A stretch of DNA of 64,000 nt from Serratia marcescens (GCF_006715005.1 NZ_VFMJ01000001.1:1798001-1862000), one strand, 5' to 3'. Shown: positions 46,017 to 57,444, counted from the first letter of the stretch. A program made the numbers and translations. The notes: generated by a model from the sequence alone, not told the origin.

Positions 46017-47690
46017 TTACTTTTTCACCACCAGGCCAACGCCGCGGCCGCGCGGATCGGACGCGGTTTCCGGCGTGCGGTCATCGATGCGGATAGCCTG
46101 TATATCCCCCATGTTCCAGCCCTGGTCTTCGAGGGTGTAGCCCATGGCTTTCAGCTCGTCCGCCGGTTTGCCGGTCAGCGGCGCAAAGCTGTCATAATAG
46201 AGGGTGTCCTTCGGTAACAGCTGATGGTGTACGCGCTGGGCGGCCACCGCCTGCGCCAGCGGCAGATGGTAATCGTAGAGATTGTTGATCACCTGGAAGA
46301 TCGACGTGAAGATGCGCGATCCGCCCGGCGTGCCGATCACCAGGCTGACCTCGCCGTCGCGGGTGATGATGGTCGGGCTCATCGAGGAGAGCATGCGTTT
46401 GCCCGGCTCGATGGCGTTGGCGTCGCTGCCCACCACGCCGAAGGCGTTGGCGACGCCGGGTTTGGCGCTGAAATCGTCCATCTCGTCGTTGAGCAGGAAG
46501 CCGGCGCCTTTGACCACCACGCCGCTGCCGAAGTCCCAGTTGAGCGTATAGGTGTTGCTGACCGCGTTGCCGGCGGCATCGACGATCGAGAAGTGGGTGG
46601 TTTGGTGGGTTTCCAGCCCCGGTCGCACCCGTTCGGTCGGCGAGATCGCCGTCGGGTTGATCTCGGCGGCGCGTTTTTGCAGGTAGTCGGGGGCGATCAG
46701 CTGCGCTTCTGGCACGTTAGTGAAATCCGGATCGCCGAGGTAGTCGGCGCGATCGGCGAACACGCGTTTTTCGATTTCCGCCAGCAGGTGGATATAGCGC
46801 GCCGAGTTCAGCGGCACGCCCTTGAAGTCGGCGGCGCGATCTTCTTTGATCCCCAGCAGTTGCGCCAGCGCAATGCCGCCGGAGCTGGGCAGCGGGGCGG
46901 TATACACGGTGTTGCCGCGCCAGCTGATGCGCATCGGTTCACGCCATTTCACCCGATAGTCGGCCAAATCCGCCGCGCCGATCAGCCCGTTATCACGCTG
47001 CATTTGCGCCACCAGCAGGCGGGCGGTTTCGCCGTGATAAAAATCGTCGGCGCCCGATTGGGCGATGCGCTCAAGGGTGGCAGCCAGCTCCGGCTGTTTG
47101 AACACCGTGCCGGGCTTCATGGCGCCGAAATAGTCGCCAAAGTTGGTTTTGCCGGCGAACAGCTTGTTGGCGTCTTCACGGTACTGATACTGCTGCTCCG
47201 CCACGGTGAAACCTTGCCGGGCGTAGCCGATCGCCGGCGTCAGCAGCTCGGCCCAGGGCAGTTTGCCGAAGCGTTTATGGGCTTCCCACAACCCCAGCAC
47301 GGTGCCCGGCACGCCGGCGGCGCGGCTGCCCACCAGGCTGAGATTTTCGATCACTTCACCTTTCTCGTTCAGGTATAGGGTTTTGCCGGCGGCCTTGGGG
47401 GCCACTTCGCGGTAGTCGAGAAAATAGGGCTTGCCGTCGACGTACAGCGTCATAAAGCCGCCGCCGCCGATATTGCCAGCTTCAGGGTAGGTGACCGCCA
47501 GGGTAAAGGCGGTGGCGACCGCCGCATCAACCGCGTTGCCGCCGGCCTGCAGAATGTGCGCGGCGACTTTTGCGCCATACTGATCCGGAGCGGCGACCGC
47601 GCCGGCGGTCAGATCGGCGGCAAAGGCGGCGGGAACGGTGCAGGCCAGGGCTACGCTCAGAGCTATCGTTTTCAATAAACCGGCAGACAT
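46017..47690 (-). CDS. ggt: Gamma-glutamyltransferase
   Basis: A 557-residue periplasmic enzyme that removes the gamma-glutamyl group of glutathione and similar peptides. Signal peptide LLKTIALSVALACTVPAAFA. The proenzyme is cut to a large and a small subunit before the nucleophile Thr in HQTTHFSIVDAAGNAV. Other markers are AGGNAVDAAVATAFTLAVTYPEAGNIGGGGFM and SPTIITRDGEVSLVIGTPGGSRI. Length is normal. A LysR regulator gene lies upstream on the same strand but 161 bases away, so it need not control ggt. Confidence 0.95.
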   Translation of the reverse strand: MSAGLLKTIALSVALACTVPAAFAADLTAGAVAAPDQYGAKVAAHILQAGGNAVDAAVATAFTLAVTYPEAGNIGGGGFMTLYVDGKPYFLDYREVAPKAAGKTLYLNEKGEVIENLSLVGSRAAGVPGTVLGLWEAHKRFGKLPWAELLTPAIGYARQGFTVAEQQYQYREDANKLFAGKTNFGDYFGAMKPGTVFKQPELAATLERIAQSGADDFYHGETARLLVAQMQRDNGLIGAADLADYRVKWREPMRISWRGNTVYTAPLPSSGGIALAQLLGIKEDRAADFKGVPLNSARYIHLLAEIEKRVFADRADYLGDPDFTNVPEAQLIAPDYLQKRAAEINPTAISPTERVRPGLETHQTTHFSIVDAAGNAVSNTYTLNWDFGSGVVVKGAGFLLNDEMDDFSAKPGVANAFGVVGSDANAIEPGKRMLSSMSPTIITRDGEVSLVIGTPGGSRIFTSIFQVINNLYDYHLPLAQAVAAQRVHHQLLPKDTLYYDSFAPLTGKPADELKAMGYTLEDQGWNMGDIQAIRIDDRTPETASDPRGRGVGLVVKK

Positions 47691-47803
47691 AGAAGATCCT
47701 TTTAGCGATGTTCAGTTATCAGGTGAATTCAACTAATTATTTCGAAACAGCAGGTTAGCGCGTTTTCTTCGGGCTATTGCGGCGCTTTATTGAAGGTAGC
47801 AGC

Positions 47804-47825
47804 GGTCAGGCGGGGCCGCCTGACC
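47804..47825. terminator. Perfect hairpin after the LysR gene
   Basis: GGTCAGGCGG and CCGCCTGACC form a perfect 10-bp stem around GG. It lies just downstream of the LysR stop codon on the minus strand. No T-run follows, so termination may be rho-assisted. Confidence 0.55.
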
Positions 47826-47851
47826 AGAGTCGTGAAGCGTGACGTGGCGCG

Positions 47852-48715
47852 TTATGCGCCGGCGGGCAGCGCCGACTGCAGCCATTGGCAAAAGTGCCGG
47901 GCGAGCGGGTTGTGTTCGCTGTCGCGGTGCAGCAGCCACGCCCAGTTGGCGCCGCGCACGCGTTGCTCGGTTAACGGTTGCAGCAGCCCGGCGTCGTGCG
48001 CGTGCTGCGCCAGCAGTTGGCTGACCAACGCGATGCCAAGGCCATTGCAGGCAGCGTCCAGCAGCAGACCGGGATCGGAGAAGTTCAGCCCGCTGTCGCG
48101 CTGGCCGACGTGCGTGCCGCCCGCCACCGTCCAGTGGCTCCAGTCCATCTCCCGTTCGCCGTGCAGGGTCACGCGCTGCTCCGCCGCCAACGCCAACAGA
48201 CTCGGGTGGCAGGCGGGATAGAGTCGGTCGGTGCAGAGAACCTTGAAGGAGCAGTCTGCCTGCGCGCTGAGATCGTCGCGGATCGCCAGATCGATACTGT
48301 CCGTCGCCATATCCGGCGGTTCAAAGCTGGTGAACAGCCACAGGTCGACCTGCGGGTGCTGCCGATTGAAGTCGCCCAGCCGCGGCGTTAGCCAGTGGCG
48401 GGCAAAGGCCGGGGTAGTGTTAACGATCAGTTGGTTGGGTTTGCGGTACTGATCCAAACGGCGAATGCCGACGGCCAGTTGTTGCAGCATCACCTGTGCG
48501 GTGCTGAACAGATCGTGGCCGGCGTCGGTCAGCACTACGCTGCGGCCGGTGCGGAAGAACAGCGGCTGTTCCAGAAACGCTTCGAGGCTGCGGATCTGCT
48601 GGCTGATGGCCGACTGGGTGAGGTGCAGCTCTTCGGCAGCCTGATGAAAACTGCCCAGGCGCGCCGCCGCTTCGAAACCGCGCAGGGCACTCAAGGGGGG
48701 CCAGTGTTTTAACAT
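47852..48715 (-). CDS. LysR-family regulator (GcvA-like)
   Basis: A 287-residue regulator. HTH: LSALRGFEAAARLGSFHQAAEELHLTQSAISQQIRSLEAFLEQPLFFRTGR, close in pattern to GcvA. The C-terminal effector domain follows normally. It is divergent from the agmatine-deiminase-like gene with a 143-base AT-rich gap between them, the classical arrangement for LysR autorepression and control of the divergent gene. The effector may be a polyamine precursor, by context only. Confidence 0.9.
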   Translation of the reverse strand: MLKHWPPLSALRGFEAAARLGSFHQAAEELHLTQSAISQQIRSLEAFLEQPLFFRTGRSVVLTDAGHDLFSTAQVMLQQLAVGIRRLDQYRKPNQLIVNTTPAFARHWLTPRLGDFNRQHPQVDLWLFTSFEPPDMATDSIDLAIRDDLSAQADCSFKVLCTDRLYPACHPSLLALAAEQRVTLHGEREMDWSHWTVAGGTHVGQRDSGLNFSDPGLLLDAACNGLGIALVSQLLAQHAHDAGLLQPLTEQRVRGANWAWLLHRDSEHNPLARHFCQWLQSALPAGA

Positions 48716-48858
48716 TATCGATAAGCCTGTCTAATCAGATATCCGCTAAATATATCGTTTGTCGCGGTGGCAGGGGAAGACTAGCATGAGATTCAAGTGC
48801 CGGAACGCAAATAATTCGGCTAACCGTTTGAATTTAAATTAATTAAAAGAGGTTATTT

Positions 48859-49998
48859 ATGTCAACGCGTCGCACCTTTATCAAGCAGCTTTCGGCGGTG
48901 GCCGGTGTGAGCTTGACGGCATCATTGGGCATTCCGTTACGCGGTCACGCAAAAGCTGAGCTTAATCCGGCCTGGCGGATGCCCGACGAAGGGGAACCGC
49001 AGCAGCGGGCATTTCTCGCTTTCGGCGCGCAGCGCGCGATTTGGGGCGGGTTCACCGCGGACGTGCAGGCAGCCCAGGGGCGCATCGCCCGCGCCATCGC
49101 TGAATTTCAGCCGTTGACGGTATTTTGCCGCGAGCGCGAACGGCAATTGGCCGAGGCCACCTGCGGCAGTCACAACGTCAGCTATGTCGTCACCGAGCTG
49201 GATGACATCTGGATGCGCGACATCGGCGCCAATTTCGTCGTCAATGCCGCCGGTGAACTGGGCGCGGTGGATTTCAACTTCAACGGCTGGGGCGATAAGC
49301 AGCAGCATGCCAGCGATGCGCGTCTGGCAGGGTTTGCCGCCAGACGATACGGCGTTGCTCAACCGCGCCGCAGCGCGCTGGTAGGCGAAGGCGGCGGCAT
49401 CGAAGTGGATGGGCACGGCACCGGCATCATGACCGAGAGCAGCTGGGTGAACGCGAACCGCAACCCCGGCTGGAGCCGGGAGCGGGTTGAGCAGGAGCTG
49501 AAGGCGATGCTCGGCCTGCGCAAAATTATCTGGCTGCCGGGCATTAAAGGCCGGGATATCACCGATGCCCACGTCGACTTTTACGCCCGTTTCGTGCGGC
49601 CGGGCGTCGTGGTGGCCAACCTGGATACCGATCCGGCCTCTTATGATCATGCGGTTACCCAGGCGCATCTGGCGATCCTCAAGGCAGCGACCGACGCCGA
49701 CGGCCGCCGGCTGCAGGTGCATACACTTTCGCCGCCGCTGGCACCGCGCGAAAGCCGATTCAGCCGCCGCAATCCCGATTTCGCGGCGGGCTACATCAAC
49801 TATTTCGTCATCAACGGCGCGGTGATCGCCCCTGAATTTGGCGACCCGCAGGCGGATAAGGCGGCGCTTGAGCTGCTGACGACGCTCTATCCGCAGCGCA
49901 AGGTGGTGCAACTGGAGATCGACGCCATCGCCGCCGGCGGCGGCGGCATTCACTGCGTGACCAGCCAACTGCCGGTGCATGGCAAGCCAGGCCATTGA
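48859..49998 (+). CDS. Tat-exported agmatine deiminase-family enzyme
   Basis: A 379-residue enzyme of the agmatine/peptidylarginine deiminase family. A twin-arginine signal (STRRTFIKQLSAVAGVSL) lies at the N-terminus, which is uncommon for agmatine deiminases, which are usually cytosolic. Family motifs follow: TELDDIWMRDIGANFVVN, GEGGGIEVDGHGTGIMTESS, HVDFYARFV and the catalytic Cys near the C-terminus in GGGGIHCVTSQLP. Expected reaction: hydrolysis of agmatine (or a guanidino substrate) to the carbamoyl product and ammonia, in the periplasm. A LysR gene is divergent. The substrate is inferred. Confidence 0.88.
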   Translation: MSTRRTFIKQLSAVAGVSLTASLGIPLRGHAKAELNPAWRMPDEGEPQQRAFLAFGAQRAIWGGFTADVQAAQGRIARAIAEFQPLTVFCRERERQLAEATCGSHNVSYVVTELDDIWMRDIGANFVVNAAGELGAVDFNFNGWGDKQQHASDARLAGFAARRYGVAQPRRSALVGEGGGIEVDGHGTGIMTESSWVNANRNPGWSRERVEQELKAMLGLRKIIWLPGIKGRDITDAHVDFYARFVRPGVVVANLDTDPASYDHAVTQAHLAILKAATDADGRRLQVHTLSPPLAPRESRFSRRNPDFAAGYINYFVINGAVIAPEFGDPQADKAALELLTTLYPQRKVVQLEIDAIAAGGGGIHCVTSQLPVHGKPGH

Positions 49999-50074
49999 AT
50001 GTTCAAAAAATGCGCATGCGGTTGTTTGCCGCCATAGGGTGTGGTTGGCTGAGTGGAAACATAAGGAGGCCATA

Positions 50075-50770
50075 ATGACCGACTCACCCTTGAGTATTCC
50101 CACCTGGTATCGCGATCCGCTCGCAGAACAGGCCATGGCCGAAGGCCATGCGCCCATCTGGCGGCATCTGCTGGGCCTGGTGCCGGAACATGAACTGTCC
50201 GGCGTCAGGGTGCTGGACTTCGGCTGCAATCAGGGCGGTTTTCTGCGCCTGTTGCACCAAATCCGGCCATTTCGTGAAGGGATCGGCGTCGATATCGCCC
50301 GCCAGTCCGTCGAACACGCCAACCGCCTGAAAGGAAACCTGCCGATCGTTTATCAGACCGACACGCGGTTGACGGGTTATGAGAACCACTTCGATATCGC
50401 CTTCAGCCATGAAGTCATCTACCTGATCGAAGATATCGCGCAACATGCCGCCGATATGCTGCGGGCGCTGAAGCCGGGCGGCGTTTACTATGCGGTGACC
50501 GGTTGCCACACCGACAACCCGCTGTGGCCGCAATGGCGCGAAAGGGTGGCTGAGCAGACGCATACCGTGGTGCAGGATCGCTCGCTGGACGACTATGCGC
50601 GCATTTTCTCCGCCGCGGGGTTCCAGGTCTCTGCCCGCCGGCTGGGTTTTTCCGGCTTCGTGCCCTATGAACCAGACGGTTGGATGCCGAATATCGCGGC
50701 GGCGATCGACTATTATTGGCACACCAAAACGGTGTTTAGACTGGTTAAACCCCCAGTGCCGGTGAGTTAA
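50075..50770 (+). CDS. SAM-dependent class I methyltransferase
   Basis: A 231-residue Rossmann-fold methyltransferase. Motif I is VLDFGCNQGGFLRLL, then IGVDIARQSVEHANRL (motif II acidic residue) and DIAFSHEVIYLIEDIAQHAADMLRALKPGGVYYAVTG, typical of the methyltransf_25/UbiE-like group. AAGGAGGCC precedes ATG 50075. The target is unknown. Its stop overlaps that of the convergent TetR gene by four bases. Confidence 0.85.
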   Translation: MTDSPLSIPTWYRDPLAEQAMAEGHAPIWRHLLGLVPEHELSGVRVLDFGCNQGGFLRLLHQIRPFREGIGVDIARQSVEHANRLKGNLPIVYQTDTRLTGYENHFDIAFSHEVIYLIEDIAQHAADMLRALKPGGVYYAVTGCHTDNPLWPQWRERVAEQTHTVVQDRSLDDYARIFSAAGFQVSARRLGFSGFVPYEPDGWMPNIAAAIDYYWHTKTVFRLVKPPVPVS

Positions 50771-51474
50771 CGCGCCGGGCCGATGCCGGAGCGCAGCAGG
50801 GCGACGGCGTGGCGGGCGATATCCTCGGCGTTTAGCTGGCCTTTATCCCGTTCGCGCCGCCATTTGGGCGCGGTGGCCAGCGGCAGCAGCGTGATGCCGA
50901 ACAGCGTAAAGAACAGCAGGGCAGGCTCGAGATCGGGATTGAGTTTACCCTGCACCTGCCAGCGTGCGATGGCTTGCAGCGCGATCTGATGGCGTTCATT
51001 ACCGAATCGTTCATCCATTCTCTGTTTCAATACGCCACTTTCACTCATGACCTCCCGCAGCCACAGCGGGGCGAACCAAGGGTGTTCCAACGCGATGTCG
51101 ATAAAGCGTTGCGCCAGCTGGGTGAAGGCGGTGACGGGATCGTCCGCGTTGGCGTCGAACACTTCGCCGGCCATCTTGCGCACCGGCAGAAAGCGCTCTT
51201 CGATCAGCACGTCCAGCAGCTGTTCCCGGTTATGAAAGTAGTAGTGCAGCATGGCCGGGGTCACGTTTGCCTCGCGCGCAATGGCATTCAATGAGGTGTC
51301 TACGATCCCCTGGCGGGCAAACAGGTTCAGCGCGGTATCAAGCAAATGCTCGCGTTTGTCCGCTCCTTTGGCGCCGCCGCTCGGCCGGCCGGGACGGCGA
51401 GGCTTGGCGGGAGTTTGAACGTTTCGTGCTGTCATCGCGATGAGATCCATTGACCGGAGAAAAGGATGACTCAT
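50767..51474 (-). CDS. TetR-family repressor of the divergent MFS pump
   Basis: A 235-residue regulator. A basic N-terminal tail (RNVQTPAKPRRPGRPSGG) precedes the HTH KREHLLDTALNLFARQGIVDTSLNAIAREANVTPAMLHYYFHNREQLLDVL. The C-terminal ligand domain is typical. ATGs at 51474, 51450 and 51435 are all possible starts. It is divergent from the MFS pump 44 bases away, with an AT-rich palindrome between, so it very probably represses it. Confidence 0.9.
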   Translation of the reverse strand: MSHPFLRSMDLIAMTARNVQTPAKPRRPGRPSGGAKGADKREHLLDTALNLFARQGIVDTSLNAIAREANVTPAMLHYYFHNREQLLDVLIEERFLPVRKMAGEVFDANADDPVTAFTQLAQRFIDIALEHPWFAPLWLREVMSESGVLKQRMDERFGNERHQIALQAIARWQVQGKLNPDLEPALLFFTLFGITLLPLATAPKWRRERDKGQLNAEDIARHAVALLRSGIGPAR

Positions 51475-51478
51475 ATAT

Positions 51479-53032
<1,554 letters not shown>

Positions 53033-53126
53033 TCCCGACGCCGGCCGCTCCGGCCGGTTCTTCCCGACGAACTTTTACCGAATCCTTACGCAACCCTTTC
53101 AGAAGCGAATGTCGGCATTCGATATA

Positions 53127-53146
53127 TTGAGAATAGTCATTCTCAA
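53127..53146. promoter_or_regulatory. Inverted repeat upstream of the RND operon
   Basis: TTGAGAAT and ATTCTCAA form a perfect 8-bp inverted repeat around AGTC, 15 bases before the adaptor start codon. The sequence has Fur-like character (GAGAAT/ATTCTC) but the half-sites are spaced further apart than in the 7-1-7 Fur box, so another regulator may bind. Confidence 0.45.
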
Positions 53147-53161
53147 CAGGATCGTATTGCA

Positions 53162-54304
53162 ATGCAGAGGAAAACGCTTTTGGTGCTTGGGCTGTCGCTG
53201 TTGCTGGCCGCCTGCGATGGGCAAAACGCCGGTGCGCCGACGGGTGCAGGCGGTGAGCAGGAGGTCGGCGTCGTCACGCTGCGCGGCCAGTCAGTGACCC
53301 TGAGCAGCGAGTTGACCGGCCGGGTCAACGCCACCATGACCTCCGACGTGCGGCCGCAGGTCGACGGGATTATCAAGCAGCGGCTGTTTACCGAAGGGGC
53401 CGAGGTGAAAGCCGGGCAGGTATTGTATCAAATCGACCCTGCCAGCTATCAGGCCAGCTACGATCAGGCCGCCGCCCAGCTGAAAAACGCCCAGGCCACG
53501 GTGCAATCCACCCGGCTCAAATCGCAGCGCTATGCGGCGCTGGTGAAAGAGAACGGCGTTTCTCAGCAGGATGCGGACGATGCCAAAGCCGCCTATCTGG
53601 CGGCCGTGGCGTCGGTGGCCCAGTATCAGGCGGCGCTGGAGACGGCGCGTATCAACCTCGCCTATACCCAGGTGCGGGCGCCGATCGCCGGGCGCATCGG
53701 TATCTCATCGGTGACGCCGGGCGCGTTGGTCACCGCCAGCCAAACCGATGCGCTGGCCACCATCCGCGCGCTCGACCCGATCTATGTCGATCTGACCCAG
53801 TCCAGCGCGCAGCTGCTTAAACTGCGACGCCAGCAGGCGGCGTTACAGCGCGGCGCGGTCACGCCGGTCGCCATCAAGCTGGAGGACGGTACGCCTTATG
53901 CCCACGCCGGCAAGCTGGAGCTGACCGAGGTCGCGGTGGATGAGGCCACCGGTTCGGTCACGCTGCGCGCGGTGTTCCCCAACCCCGAACATGAGCTGCT
54001 GCCCGGCATGTATGTCCACGCCACGGTGGATAACGGCGTCGATCCCAAGGCCATTCTGGCGCCGCAGCAGGGCATCACCCGCAACGCCAAAGGGGAAGCC
54101 ACCGCGTTGGTGGTGGACGAGCAAAACAACGTGGCGCAGCGCACCGTCAGCGCCGAACGGGTGGTGGGCAGTAATTGGCTGATCGGCAGCGGGCTGAACG
54201 AAGGCGATCGGCTGATCGTCGAAGGCACCGGCAAGGTCACGATCGGCGCCGCGGTGAAGCCGGTTGAGGTTTCGGTCGACAAAACCCAACGCGGGGAGCA
54301 GTGA
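53162..54304 (+). CDS. RND efflux periplasmic adaptor (lipoprotein)
   Basis: A 380-residue membrane-fusion protein. A lipoprotein signal ends in LLAAC (about 15-19). Then the biotinyl-lipoyl half (SELTGRVNATMTSDVRPQVDGIIKQRLFTEGAEVKAGQVLYQIDPA), an alpha-hairpin (80-160), and the second half VRAPIAGRIGISSVTPGALVTASQTDALATI. This is AcrA/MexA architecture. It connects the RND pump to the outer-membrane channel. The next gene starts one base after its stop. The Serratia Sde systems are likely relatives; I do not assign a symbol. Confidence 0.93.
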   Translation: MQRKTLLVLGLSLLLAACDGQNAGAPTGAGGEQEVGVVTLRGQSVTLSSELTGRVNATMTSDVRPQVDGIIKQRLFTEGAEVKAGQVLYQIDPASYQASYDQAAAQLKNAQATVQSTRLKSQRYAALVKENGVSQQDADDAKAAYLAAVASVAQYQAALETARINLAYTQVRAPIAGRIGISSVTPGALVTASQTDALATIRALDPIYVDLTQSSAQLLKLRRQQAALQRGAVTPVAIKLEDGTPYAHAGKLELTEVAVDEATGSVTLRAVFPNPEHELLPGMYVHATVDNGVDPKAILAPQQGITRNAKGEATALVVDEQNNVAQRTVSAERVVGSNWLIGSGLNEGDRLIVEGTGKVTIGAAVKPVEVSVDKTQRGEQ

Positions 54305-54305
54305 T

Positions 54306-57300
54306 ATGGCGCAGTTCTTTATCCGGCGGCCGGTATTCGCCTGGGTGATCGCCATCATCATCATGCTGTGCGGCCTGATGTCGATCAATTCGTTGCCCGT
54401 CTCGCAGTATCCGGACGTCTCACCGCCACAGATTTCCATCTCCGCCACCTACCCGGGCGCGGACGCGGAAACGCTGGAAAACAGCGTCACGCAGGTGATT
54501 GAGCAGCAGCTCACCGGCCTGGACGGCCTGCTGTATTTTTCTTCGACCAGCAGCTCCAGCGGCTCGGTCAGCATCAACGTCACCTTTGATCAGGGCACCG
54601 ATCCGGATATCGCTCAGGTGCAGGTGCAAAACAAGGTGCAGCAGGCGGAAAGCCGTTTGCCGAGCGCGGTCACCGCGCAGGGCGTGACGGTCAAGAAATC
54701 CCAGAGCAGCTTCCTGTTGATCGTCGGGCTGTATGACGAAAGCGACAAGGCGACGATGGCCGATATCTCCGACTATCTGGTCAGCAACCTGCAGGATCCG
54801 CTGTCGCGCATCGAGGGCGTGGGGGACGTGCAGGTGTTCGGCTCGGAATATGCGATGCGTATCTGGCTGGATCCGACCAAGCTGGCGAGCTATGCGCTAA
54901 TGCCTTCCGACGTGCAGACGGCGATCGAAGCGCAAAACACCCAGGTGTCCGCCGGCAAGGTAGGCGATCTGCCGGCCGCCGCCGATCAGCAGCTGACCGC
55001 CACGGTAAAGGCGCAGTCGCGGCTGCAAACGCCGGAACAGTTTCGCAATATCATCCTGAAAAGCGACAGCAGCGGCGCGCTGGTGCGGCTGGGCGACGTG
55101 GCGCGAATTGAGCTGGGCAACGAGGACTATTCCGCCAGCGCGCACCTCAACGGCCACCCGGCGGCGGGGATCGCGGTCAAGCTGGCGGCGGGCGCCAACG
55201 CCCTCAATACCGCCAAGCTGGTGAAGGCCAAGGTGGCGGAATACCAAAGCGCGATGCCGCAGGGCTACAAGGTGGCCTACCCGAAAGACAGTACCGATTT
55301 TATCAATATCTCAATCGAGGAGGTGGTGAAAACGCTGTTTGAAGCGGTGGTATTAGTGGTGGTGGTGATGTTCGTGTTCCTGCAAAACCTGCGCACCACG
55401 CTGATCCCGACCATCACCGTGCCGGTGGTATTGCTGGGCACCTTCGGCGTGCTGGCGGCGTTCGGCTATTCGATCAATACCCTGACGCTGTTCGGTATGG
55501 TGTTGGCGATCGGGCTGTTGGTGGACGACGCCATCGTGGTGGTGGAAAACGTCGAACGCGTGATGCGGGAAGATAAGCTGCCGCCGCGCGAGGCGACGGA
55601 GAAATCGATGCGTGAAATCACCGGCGCGCTGGTCGGCATCGCGCTGGTGCTGTCGGCGGTGTTTCTGCCGATGGCGTTCTTCGGCGGCTCCACCGGCGTG
55701 ATCTATCGCCAGTTTTCAATCACCGTCGTCTCCTCGATGGTGCTGTCGGTGGTGCTGGCGTTGACGCTGGCGCCGGCCTTGTGCGCCACGCTGCTGAAAC
55801 CGGCGCACGATGCGCAGACCGATAAAGGCTTACTGGGCAAATTCAACCGCGGCTATGACCGGCTGCAGGAGAAGTACGCCGACAAGGTCGGCGCAGTGAT
55901 CCACCGGCCGACGCGCTATCTGCTGCTGTACAGCCTGCTGTTGATCGCCGCCGCCGTGATGTACCTGCGTTTGCCGACCGGCTTTCTGCCCAACGAGGAT
56001 CAGGGCACGGTGATGGTGCAGTACACCTTGCCGGCGGGCGCCACCAACGCGCGCACCTCGGCGGTGAGCGAGGCGGTGACCGCCTATTTCCTCGACCAGG
56101 AAAAGGCTAACGTCAGCACCATTTTCACCATCAACGGTTTCGGCTTCAGCGGCAGCGGGCAAAACGCCGGCATGGCGTTCGTCAGCCTCAAAGACTGGAG
56201 CCAGCGCAGCGGCAGCGAGAACACCGCCGACGCCATCGCCAAACGCGCCATGGCGCACTTTGCCTCGCTGCGCGACGCCCAGGTCTTCTCCATGAGCCCA
56301 CCGGCGATCGACGGCTTCGGCCAGTCCGACGGCTTCACCTTCGAGCTGCAGGCCAAAGGAGCGACCACCCGCGCCGAGCTACAGGCGATGCGCGACCAGA
56401 TCGTCGCCGCCGCCGGCAACAATCCGGCATTGCTGGCGGTGCGCGCCAACACCTTGCCGGACACCCCACAGCTGCAGGTGGAGATCGACAACGGCAAGCT
56501 GCAGGCGCTCGGCTTGAGCGCCGGCGACGTCAACAGCACCCTCAGCAGCGCGTTCGGCAGCACCTATGTCAACGACTTTATCGACCGCAACCGAGTGAAA
56601 AAGGTCTATATGCAGGGCGACGTAGAATATCGCGCCAAGCCGGAAGATCTCGACAAATGGTTTGTGCGCGGCACCAACGCGGCGGGCGACAGCAGCATGA
56701 CACCGTTCTCCGCCTTTGCGTCTTCGCACTGGATCTACGGCCCGGAAAACCTGTCGCGCTATAACGGGCTGTCGTCGTTCGAGATCACCGGGCAGGGCGC
56801 CGCCGGCGTCAGCTCCGGTACGGCAATGAGCGAGATGGAGAAACTGGCGGCGAAATACTCCGCCGGCAGCAGCTATTCCTGGAGCGGGCTGTCCTATCAG
56901 GAACGGCTGACCAGCGGCCAGGCGTCGTCGCTGTACGCCATTTCGCTCATCGTAGTGTTCCTGTGCCTGGCGGCGCTGTATGAGAGCTGGTCGATTCCAT
57001 TCGCGGTGATGTTGGTGGTGCCGATGGGTGTGGTGGGCTCGCTGCTGGCGATCACGCTGCGCGGGCTGGAAAACGACATCTACTTCCAGGTGGCGTTGCT
57101 CACCATCATCGGCCTGTCGGCGAAGAACGCCATTTTGATCGTCGAGTTCGCCGAGGAAATGCACCAGCGGGGCGAAACGCTGATTGGCGCGGCGGTCCAC
57201 GCGGCCCGTATGCGCCTGCGGCCGATCCTGATGACCTCGCTGGCGTTCACTGCCGGGGTGCTGCCGCTGGCGGTATCCAGCGGCGCCGGCGCCAACAGCC

Positions 57301-57443
57301 GAATCGCCATCGGCACCGGCATTATCGGCGGTACGATCACCGCCACCGCATTGGCCATCTTTTTCGTCCCGCTGTTTTATGTGTTGGTGCGCCGCATGTT
57401 TACCCGCCGGCCCGCCAACCCGCCGTCACAGGCAGGAGAATAA
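54306..57443 (+). CDS. RND-family multidrug efflux pump (HAE1, AcrB-like)
   Basis: A 1045-residue, twelve-helix proton-driven pump, full length for AcrB/MexB. It opens MAQFFIRRPVFAWVIAIIIML, has SQYPDVSPPQISISATYPGADAETLENSVTQVIEQ, the proton-relay aspartates in GLLVDDAIVVVENVERVM, and FFxxNEDQGTVMVQYTLPAGAT in the docking region. The C-terminal half repeats the fold. It forms a tripartite pump with the adaptor upstream and the outer-membrane factor downstream. Substrates are hydrophobic drugs, by family. Confidence 0.95.
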   Translation: MAQFFIRRPVFAWVIAIIIMLCGLMSINSLPVSQYPDVSPPQISISATYPGADAETLENSVTQVIEQQLTGLDGLLYFSSTSSSSGSVSINVTFDQGTDPDIAQVQVQNKVQQAESRLPSAVTAQGVTVKKSQSSFLLIVGLYDESDKATMADISDYLVSNLQDPLSRIEGVGDVQVFGSEYAMRIWLDPTKLASYALMPSDVQTAIEAQNTQVSAGKVGDLPAAADQQLTATVKAQSRLQTPEQFRNIILKSDSSGALVRLGDVARIELGNEDYSASAHLNGHPAAGIAVKLAAGANALNTAKLVKAKVAEYQSAMPQGYKVAYPKDSTDFINISIEEVVKTLFEAVVLVVVVMFVFLQNLRTTLIPTITVPVVLLGTFGVLAAFGYSINTLTLFGMVLAIGLLVDDAIVVVENVERVMREDKLPPREATEKSMREITGALVGIALVLSAVFLPMAFFGGSTGVIYRQFSITVVSSMVLSVVLALTLAPALCATLLKPAHDAQTDKGLLGKFNRGYDRLQEKYADKVGAVIHRPTRYLLLYSLLLIAAAVMYLRLPTGFLPNEDQGTVMVQYTLPAGATNARTSAVSEAVTAYFLDQEKANVSTIFTINGFGFSGSGQNAGMAFVSLKDWSQRSGSENTADAIAKRAMAHFASLRDAQVFSMSPPAIDGFGQSDGFTFELQAKGATTRAELQAMRDQIVAAAGNNPALLAVRANTLPDTPQLQVEIDNGKLQALGLSAGDVNSTLSSAFGSTYVNDFIDRNRVKKVYMQGDVEYRAKPEDLDKWFVRGTNAAGDSSMTPFSAFASSHWIYGPENLSRYNGLSSFEITGQGAAGVSSGTAMSEMEKLAAKYSAGSSYSWSGLSYQERLTSGQASSLYAISLIVVFLCLAALYESWSIPFAVMLVVPMGVVGSLLAITLRGLENDIYFQVALLTIIGLSAKNAILIVEFAEEMHQRGETLIGAAVHAARMRLRPILMTSLAFTAGVLPLAVSSGAGANSRIAIGTGIIGGTITATALAIFFVPLFYVLVRRMFTRRPANPPSQAGE

Positions 57444-57444
57444 C

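Noticed and set aside
48937..50229. Minus-strand open frame of 430 codons opposite the deiminase and methyltransferase genes
   Set aside because: Spans two real genes and a promoter; no motifs.
53121..53146. Calling the RND upstream palindrome a Fur box outright
   Set aside because: Half-sites resemble Fur hexamers, but the spacing does not fit the 7-1-7 or 19-bp consensus; kept only as an unassigned inverted repeat.
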